DNA from: Candidatus Dormiibacterota bacterium
GTDB taxonomy: Bacteria; Chloroflexota; Dormibacteria; Aeolococcales; Bog-877
Length of the DNA stretch: 8,793 nucleotides
Reading direction: 5' to 3'
Assembly (NCBI GenBank): GCA_030038765.1
Contig: JASHRA010000158.1
Location: 1-8,793 of the forward strand
Below are positions 5,714 to 8,793 of the stretch, in pieces; the first letter of the stretch is position 1; each line of letters begins with the position of its first letter. A model generated the notes under the pieces. The model had not been told where the DNA came from, made no database searches, and was given only the letters and a program-made list of their open reading frames with translations. A program made the position numbers and the translations under genes.

Positions 5714-6661
5714 TCAGCTGGTGGCCCCGGCGGTGGTGGGCACGGCCGAGCGCCAGGCGGCGAAGTCCGGCACCTCCCCGCGGACCACCCGCAGGTACCA
5801 CCCCTGCAGCTCGCTGGTGATGGGGCCGGGATGGCCGTCGCCGAGCGGGCGTCGGTCGATCTCCACCACCGGCGCGATCTGGACCCCGGTGCCGCAGAGG
5901 AAGGCCTCGTCGGCGGCCAGCACCTCGCTCCGGTCCAGCTGGCGAACCTCCAGCGGCCAGCCGCGCTCGCGGGCCATGGCGATGACCGAGTCACGGGTCA
6001 CCCCCACCAGCAGGTCGTCACTGACGGGAGGGGTGACCAGGGTGCCGTCGATGACGGCGAAGAGGTTGGCCGAGGAGGCCTCGGCGACGTGGCCGTCGGC
6101 GGTCAGCATGAGGGCCTCGTCGCAGCCCTGCTGACGCGCCTCGTCGGCCGCCAGCGCGGCGTTGAGGTAGGCGCCGGTGGGCTTGGCCCGGGCCGGGATG
6201 GCGATGTCGTCGATGCGGCGCCAGCTCGAGGTGGCGAGTCGGAGACCCTTGTGGATGTCCAGGTAATCGCCCATGGGGATGGCGTACATGCAGAGCTCGG
6301 CCGGGATCCCGGAGAGGGTGACCTTGATGGTGTGCCCGGCCTTGTAGATGATCGGGCGGACGTAGGCGTCCTGCTCGAACCCGTTGCGCGCCAGCAGCTC
6401 GAGCACCAGCTCCGAGAAGCGCTCCACGGTGAGCGCCGGGTCCGGCTCCAGGCGCAGGATGCGGGCCGAGCGCAGGATGCGCAGCGCGTGCTCCCGGAGC
6501 CGGGTCACGTAGAGGCGCTCCTGCTCCCGGTTCCAGTAGGCGCGGATGCCCTCGAAGCAGCCGGTCCCGTAGTTGAAGGCGTGGGTGGTTATGGGCAGCC
6601 TGGCCTGGTCCAGGGGCAGGAACTCACCGCCGAAGTAGGCGACATCACCGGGCTCGCTCAT
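5714..6661 (-). CDS. ilvE: Branched-chain amino acid aminotransferase
   Basis: Class IV PLP aminotransferase that interconverts valine, leucine and isoleucine with their 2-oxo acids using glutamate/2-oxoglutarate; cytoplasmic. 315 residues, close to E. coli IlvE (309). Seen in order: HAFNYGTGCFEGIRAY (27-42) of the substrate loop, YVRPIIY (100-106), PLP Lys160 in ARAKPTGAYLN, Glu194 in HVAEASSANLF (the residue that contacts the PLP ring nitrogen), the TPP-(11)-GVTRDSVI region (210-227), and CGTGVQIAPVVEID (256-269) of the phosphate-binding region. AEASSANLF differs slightly from the usual EGSGENIF. Fold-type IV relatives such as D-amino acid aminotransferase are less likely given the overall match. 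Start at 6661 is fixed by GGAGGT (6667-6672) six bases upstream. It is 64 bases downstream of the cupin gene and precedes the oxidoreductase; both neighbours run the same way. Confidence 0.93.
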   Translation of the reverse strand: MSEPGDVAYFGGEFLPLDQARLPITTHAFNYGTGCFEGIRAYWNREQERLYVTRLREHALRILRSARILRLEPDPALTVERFSELVLELLARNGFEQDAYVRPIIYKAGHTIKVTLSGIPAELCMYAIPMGDYLDIHKGLRLATSSWRRIDDIAIPARAKPTGAYLNAALAADEARQQGCDEALMLTADGHVAEASSANLFAVIDGTLVTPPVSDDLLVGVTRDSVIAMARERGWPLEVRQLDRSEVLAADEAFLCGTGVQIAPVVEIDRRPLGDGHPGPITSELQGWYLRVVRGEVPDFAAWRSAVPTTAGATS

Positions 6662-6725
6662 CCGCCACCTCCATCAAGGCCCCGCCTTCCCGGCCCGGTG
6701 CGAGTGGACCGAGGTCCCGACCCCG

Positions 6726-7148
6726 TCAGCCGCCGGCACCCGTCCCCCCCTGGCCCCTCAGGTCCAGCAGGGCCTGCCGCGGCGGGTTGAAGACGTCGTA
6801 CTCCAGGCACGCGAGCTCGTGGGTGCAGGCGCGGTGGGGCACGTTGGCCGGGATCACCGCCACCATCCCCGGTCGCAGCAGACGGACCTCGCCGTCCAGC
6901 TCGAACTCCAGCTCGCCCTCGACCACCAGCGTGATCTGCTCCTCGTCATGGGCGTGAAGGGGAGCCTCGGTGTGGGGGGAGAAGCGGACCGCGTTGACCA
7001 TGGTGGTGGGGCCCAGCACCGGGCGGAACTCCAGCCCGGGGACGAAGACCACCGGTTCCACGTCCCGGCTCGGGTCGAGGAACTGGCCCGGCCGCTCCGG
7101 CGCCCGGCCCTCACCCGGCTTCGCGAAGTAGCGCTCGGCGAGACCCAT
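6726..7148 (-). CDS. Cupin-domain protein
   Basis: Small single-domain beta-barrel protein of 140 residues. The conserved cupin core is at about 50-110: PLHAHDEEQITLVVEGEL (63-80) supplies His65, His67 and Glu/Gln70-71, and RPGMVAVIPANVPH (92-105) supplies His105; these would bind one divalent metal. The C-terminal tail is Gly-rich. Function is open: such proteins include dioxygenases, isomerases and sugar or ligand binders. The ATG at 7148 is chosen because GGGAGGAG (7157-7164) stands eight bases upstream; an open frame reaching 7241 would place that ribosome site inside the gene and adds an unconserved-looking leader. It is the probable first gene of the unit with ilvE and the flavin oxidoreductase, and is divergent from the Dabb gene. 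A role in branched-chain oxo-acid or redox metabolism is only suggested by position. Confidence 0.85.
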   Translation of the reverse strand: MGLAERYFAKPGEGRAPERPGQFLDPSRDVEPVVFVPGLEFRPVLGPTTMVNAVRFSPHTEAPLHAHDEEQITLVVEGELEFELDGEVRLLRPGMVAVIPANVPHRACTHELACLEYDVFNPPRQALLDLRGQGGTGAGG

Positions 7149-7208
7149 AGCTCCAGCTCCTCCCTGTGGCCCGTCCGCTCCCTGGGAACGCCTCGCCCCA
7201 GATGGCAC

Positions 7209-7238
7209 ATGATAGCCGCGGACCCCTGGCCGGGCTAA
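7209..7238 (-). promoter_or_regulatory. Possible promoter of the cupin-ilvE-oxidoreductase unit
   Basis: On the minus strand, -10 TATCAT (7214-7209, 5 of 6 to consensus) with an 18-base spacer and a poor -35, TTAGCC (7238-7233, 3 of 6). It would start transcription near 7203, about 55 bases before the cupin ATG. The -10 is good for such GC-rich DNA; the -35 is not. Confidence 0.35.
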
Positions 7239-7333
7239 CATCGGAGGGGTCCCGCTGGCCTCTGGGCTCCATGCCGAACGCCGGAGCGCGGGACGGCCTT
7301 ACTGGCCTCACCGCAGCCTAGGGAGGGTAGCCG

Positions 7334-7693
7334 ATGCCCGAAGCAGCCAGCGCGCCCGCGGGCACCCGGGTCCAGCACCTGGTTCTGTTCCGCTTCCGCG
7401 AGGAACCGGGCCCGGACGTCGAGGAGGAGATGCGGCGCCAGATCGCCGCCTGGGCCGGCGCCGTCCCGGGGCTGCGACGGCTGCGCTTCGGCCGGGACGT
7501 GGGCGGTCGCGCCGACGGCTACCAGTTCGGGCTCCTCACCGAGTTCGTGGACCAGGCCGCCCTTCAGGCCTACCTGGGCCACCCGCTGCACCTGCCCTTC
7601 CTGGCCTGGGTCACGGCCCGTCCCATCGACGTGCTCCGCTTCGACTACGCCCTCACCGCCGAGACCGGCCTCCTGGAGCCGCCCGAGGCCTGA
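7334..7693 (+). CDS. Dabb (stress-responsive A/B barrel) domain protein
   Basis: 119-residue dimeric alpha-beta barrel protein. Typical Dabb features are visible: the opening strand VQHLVLFRFRE (13-23), a helix with VPGLRRLRFGRDVG (44-57) where PG-(x)n-FG is the family hallmark, the strand YQFGLLTEF (63-71), and LQAYLGHPLHLPFL (77-90) matching the L-x-x-Y-x-x-HP-x-H pattern. Members bind small hydrophobic ligands or act as cyclases and monooxygenase-like proteins; most bacterial ones, this included, have no assigned role. Ribosome site GGGAGGG (7321-7327) lies six bases before the ATG. It stands alone, divergent from the cupin gene and convergent with the RDD gene, whose stop codon is 14 bases away. 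Confidence 0.9.
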   Translation: MPEAASAPAGTRVQHLVLFRFREEPGPDVEEEMRRQIAAWAGAVPGLRRLRFGRDVGGRADGYQFGLLTEFVDQAALQAYLGHPLHLPFLAWVTARPIDVLRFDYALTAETGLLEPPEA

Positions 7694-7711
7694 GCCCCAG
7701 GGCCGGCTCAG
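7690..7711. terminator. Inverted repeat shared by two convergent stop codons, possible bidirectional terminator
   Basis: CTGAGCC, eight bases, GGCTCAG. The left arm contains the TGA of the Dabb gene and the right arm contains the TGA (as TCA) of the RDD gene. A 7-bp GC-rich stem forms in both transcripts, but no U-tract follows on either side, so termination would be weak or Rho-assisted. Confidence 0.4.
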
Positions 7712-8268
7712 CGGGCCCGCACCACGAGGGTGCTGGCCAGCTTGTCCATCCAGCCCTCCTTGCGGCCGTCGAAGGCGACCCAGATGAAGCCCAGGAGGAT
7801 GCAGAGGGCTGAGATGACGTAGCCGACGAAGCGGACCAGCGCCTGGGAGAGCCTCGGTCGGTCCCCGGTGCTGGCGTCGATCACCTTCACGCCCACCAGC
7901 TGCTGCCCCAGCGAGGCGCCCCAGCTGCTCCACAGCCAGGTGAAGTAGACGATCTCCAGCACCAGCACCACGAGGTCCACGGCCGCGGTGCTGCCGTGGA
8001 AGACGACGGTGCTGCCCCCGACCACCGTGACCTGCCTCGTGGACCAGATGAGGGAGAGCCCGAAGCTGATGGCGAAGAAGAGGAGCCAGTCGACGAAGAA
8101 CCCGGCCAGGCGGATCCAGAAGCCGGCCAGGACCACGCCCCCGGGCAGCCCGGAAGGGACCCGGGCCGAGTCCAGGTAGGCGCCCGGCGGGGGCGGCCCG
8201 GGCGCCGCTGGGCTCCAGCCCGGCGGCGGTGAGGGAGGGCCCGGCGGCGGCGGCGTGCTGTCGGTCAA
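7708..8268 (-). CDS. RDD-family membrane protein with Pro-rich N-terminus
   Basis: 186-residue membrane protein. A cytoplasmic tail of about 40 residues is dominated by Pro and Gly (for example PPPPGPPSPPPG, 6-17). The RDD domain follows: AGFWIRLAGFFVDWLLF (48-64) with the hallmark Arg53 and Asp60, a second helix at about 96-114, SLGQQLVGVKVID (119-131), a third helix at 145-165 and the closing DGRKEGWMDKLASTLVV (167-183) with Asp167. RDD proteins are of mostly unknown function; some are linked to Na+ or compatible-solute transport. I place the start at the TTG at 8268, because GGAG (8274-8277) stands five bases upstream and a promoter lies at 8317-8345. The frame stays open to 8547, but that would run through the promoter and into the divergent MFS gene. 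Domain assignment is firm; role unknown. Confidence 0.85.
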   Translation of the reverse strand: MTDSTPPPPGPPSPPPGWSPAAPGPPPPGAYLDSARVPSGLPGGVVLAGFWIRLAGFFVDWLLFFAISFGLSLIWSTRQVTVVGGSTVVFHGSTAAVDLVVLVLEIVYFTWLWSSWGASLGQQLVGVKVIDASTGDRPRLSQALVRFVGYVISALCILLGFIWVAFDGRKEGWMDKLASTLVVRAR

Positions 8269-8273
8269 GTGAA

Positions 8274-8277
8274 CTCC
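8274..8277 (-). promoter_or_regulatory. Ribosome site selecting the TTG start of the RDD gene
   Basis: GGAG on the minus strand, five bases before TTG at 8268. There is no ATG or GTG at a suitable distance, so this site argues for a rare TTG start. Confidence 0.55.
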
Positions 8278-8316
8278 GGTGGAACGGCGACGGTCGGCCT
8301 GGCCTGATCGGGGCCG

Positions 8317-8345
8317 AGGGTAGCCGGGGAGCGCAGCGGCGTCAA
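8317..8345 (-). promoter_or_regulatory. Promoter of the RDD gene
   Basis: On the minus strand, -35 TTGACG (8345-8340, 5 of 6), a 17-base spacer and -10 TACCCT (8322-8317; TAnnnT form frequent in high-GC bacteria). Predicted start near 8310, leaving a leader of about 42 bases. Confidence 0.6.
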
Positions 8346-8379
8346 CGCCGGTGGCTCGGGCGGGGCCCCCGAGATCGTC

Positions 8380-8423
8380 GTTAACACCGCCTTTATCCGC
8401 CCCTAACATCGCCCTAACCTCGA
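8380..8423 (+). repeat. Four 11-base direct-repeat units upstream of the MFS carrier
   Basis: Consecutive units GTTAACACCGC (8380), CTTTATCCGCC (8391), CCTAACATCGC (8402) and CCTAACCTCGA (8413). T at position 3 and A at position 5 are shared by all; units 3 and 4 agree closely. The 11-base period is that of PhoB/PhoP-type Pho boxes. The region overlaps the promoter, so part of the similarity may come from promoter hexamers. Confidence 0.45.
8381..8409 (+). promoter_or_regulatory. Promoter of the MFS carrier gene
   Basis: -35 TTAACA (8381-8386, 5 of 6), a 17-base spacer and -10 TAACAT (8404-8409, 4 of 6). Predicted start near 8416, about 25 bases before the GTG at 8441. It is back to back with the RDD promoter, 35 bases between the two -35 boxes. 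Confidence 0.6.
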
Positions 8424-8440
8424 CTTCCCACCATGGGTCC

Positions 8441-8793
8441 GTGTCACAGAGGGCGGTGGCCGCCAGCGTTGTCCAGGCGCTCGACGATGCCCCCTTCAGC
8501 CGCTTCCACCTGAGGGCGGTGCTGACCGCGGGCACGGGCTTCTTCACCGACGCCTACGACCTCTTCATCATCGGCACCGTCCTGGCCCTGATCCGGACCG
8601 AGTACCACCCCTCGCCGGTGCTGGTGGGGCTGATCGGCAGCACCGCGCTGCTGGCCGCCTTCCTCGGCTCCAGCGTCTTCGGCCGGGTGGCGGACCTCTT
8701 CGGGCGCAAGAAGATCTACGGCCTGGAGGCGGCCATCATGGCCGTGGCCGCGGTCGGCAGCGCCCTCTCCCCGAACCTGCTCTGGCTGATCGG
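8441..8793 (+). CDS. MFS transporter, phosphate:H+ symporter-like (3' end cut by window edge)
   Basis: Inner-membrane carrier of the major facilitator superfamily; 117 N-terminal residues are visible, covering about the first three helices. TM1 carries GFFTDAYDLFIIG (33-45), the signature of the PHS (phosphate:H+ symporter, Pht1/Pho84-like) branch, and the loop between helices 2 and 3 carries GRVADLFGRKKIYG (81-94), the MFS motif A. The related metabolite:H+ symporters lack this TM1 motif, so phosphate or another inorganic or organic anion is the best guess. GTG at 8441 is the first usable start in frame; it has no clear ribosome site, while a GTG five codons later has GAGGG close upstream. 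An ATG at 8432 is out of frame. Behind a good promoter and an 11-base repeat array. Confidence 0.85.
   Translation, partial: MSQRAVAASVVQALDDAPFSRFHLRAVLTAGTGFFTDAYDLFIIGTVLALIRTEYHPSPVLVGLIGSTALLAAFLGSSVFGRVADLFGRKKIYGLEAAIMAVAAVGSALSPNLLWLI

Noticed and set aside
4743..6134. Plus-strand open frame of 463 codons opposite the oxidoreductase and ilvE
   Set aside because: Spans two real genes of the other strand and has no recognisable motif; a GC-bias shadow.
5655..6725. Octamer GTCGGGAC recurring in both gaps of the cupin-ilvE-oxidoreductase unit and near 2731
   Set aside because: An 8-base GC-rich word is expected about this often by chance in such DNA, and spacing to the genes is not constant.
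7236..7241. TAACAT as a -10 box for the Dabb gene
   Set aside because: The matching -35 position holds TAGCCG and the predicted leader would be about 85 bases; too weak to call.
8401..8422. CCCTAAC repeats as telomere-like sequence
   Set aside because: Only two imperfect units inside a bacterial promoter region; the 11-base period and position fit a regulatory site better.

Overview
The window is strongly GC-rich with G/C-dominated third codon positions, compact genes, GTG/TTG starts alongside ATG, and Shine-Dalgarno sites of the AGGAGG type. Protein styles (XylF-type sugar binder without a lipobox, a Pro-rich RDD membrane protein, a GGEC...C-PSK flavin disulfide reductase, a PHS-type MFS carrier) fit a high-GC Actinobacteria-like or Dormibacterota-like soil bacterium. 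That placement is inference; there is no rRNA or marker gene to settle it. I see no tRNA, CRISPR array, insertion sequence or prophage gene, so this reads as ordinary chromosomal housekeeping and accessory metabolism.

Layout. Positions 1-2944 (minus strand) hold a sugar ABC importer operon in the order binding protein, ATPase, permease; the permease runs off the left edge. Its promoter is unusually clear: TTGACA, 17 bases, TATGCT, with a perfect 7-1-7 inverted repeat filling the spacer, followed by a leader of about 240 bases with several GC hairpins. Positions 2995-3567 (minus) encode a six-helix MntP/YtaF-type membrane protein. Divergent from it, 3824-4306 (plus) encodes methylglyoxal synthase. 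Positions 4323-7148 (minus) carry three co-directional genes, probably one transcription unit: cupin protein, branched-chain aminotransferase (ilvE), and a flavin/NAD disulfide oxidoreductase whose FAD-binding N-terminus is present in frame but has no normal start codon. Divergent from the cupin gene is a small Dabb (A/B barrel) protein (7334-7693, plus), convergent with an RDD-family membrane protein (7708-8268, minus). The window ends in the first third of an MFS carrier of the phosphate:H+ symporter type (8441 onward, plus).

How the genes work together. The importer would bring in xylose or a related pentose/hexose under control of a repressor that is not in the window. Methylglyoxal synthase drains dihydroxyacetone phosphate when sugar uptake outruns phosphate supply, so it makes metabolic sense beside a sugar importer and a possible phosphate carrier, but no shared regulation is visible. 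IlvE serves valine/leucine/isoleucine metabolism; the roles of the cupin and reductase beside it are not known. Nothing here amounts to a demonstrably new system; the points most worth a second look are the operator-in-spacer promoter, the missing start codon of the reductase, and the 11-base repeats at the MFS carrier promoter.
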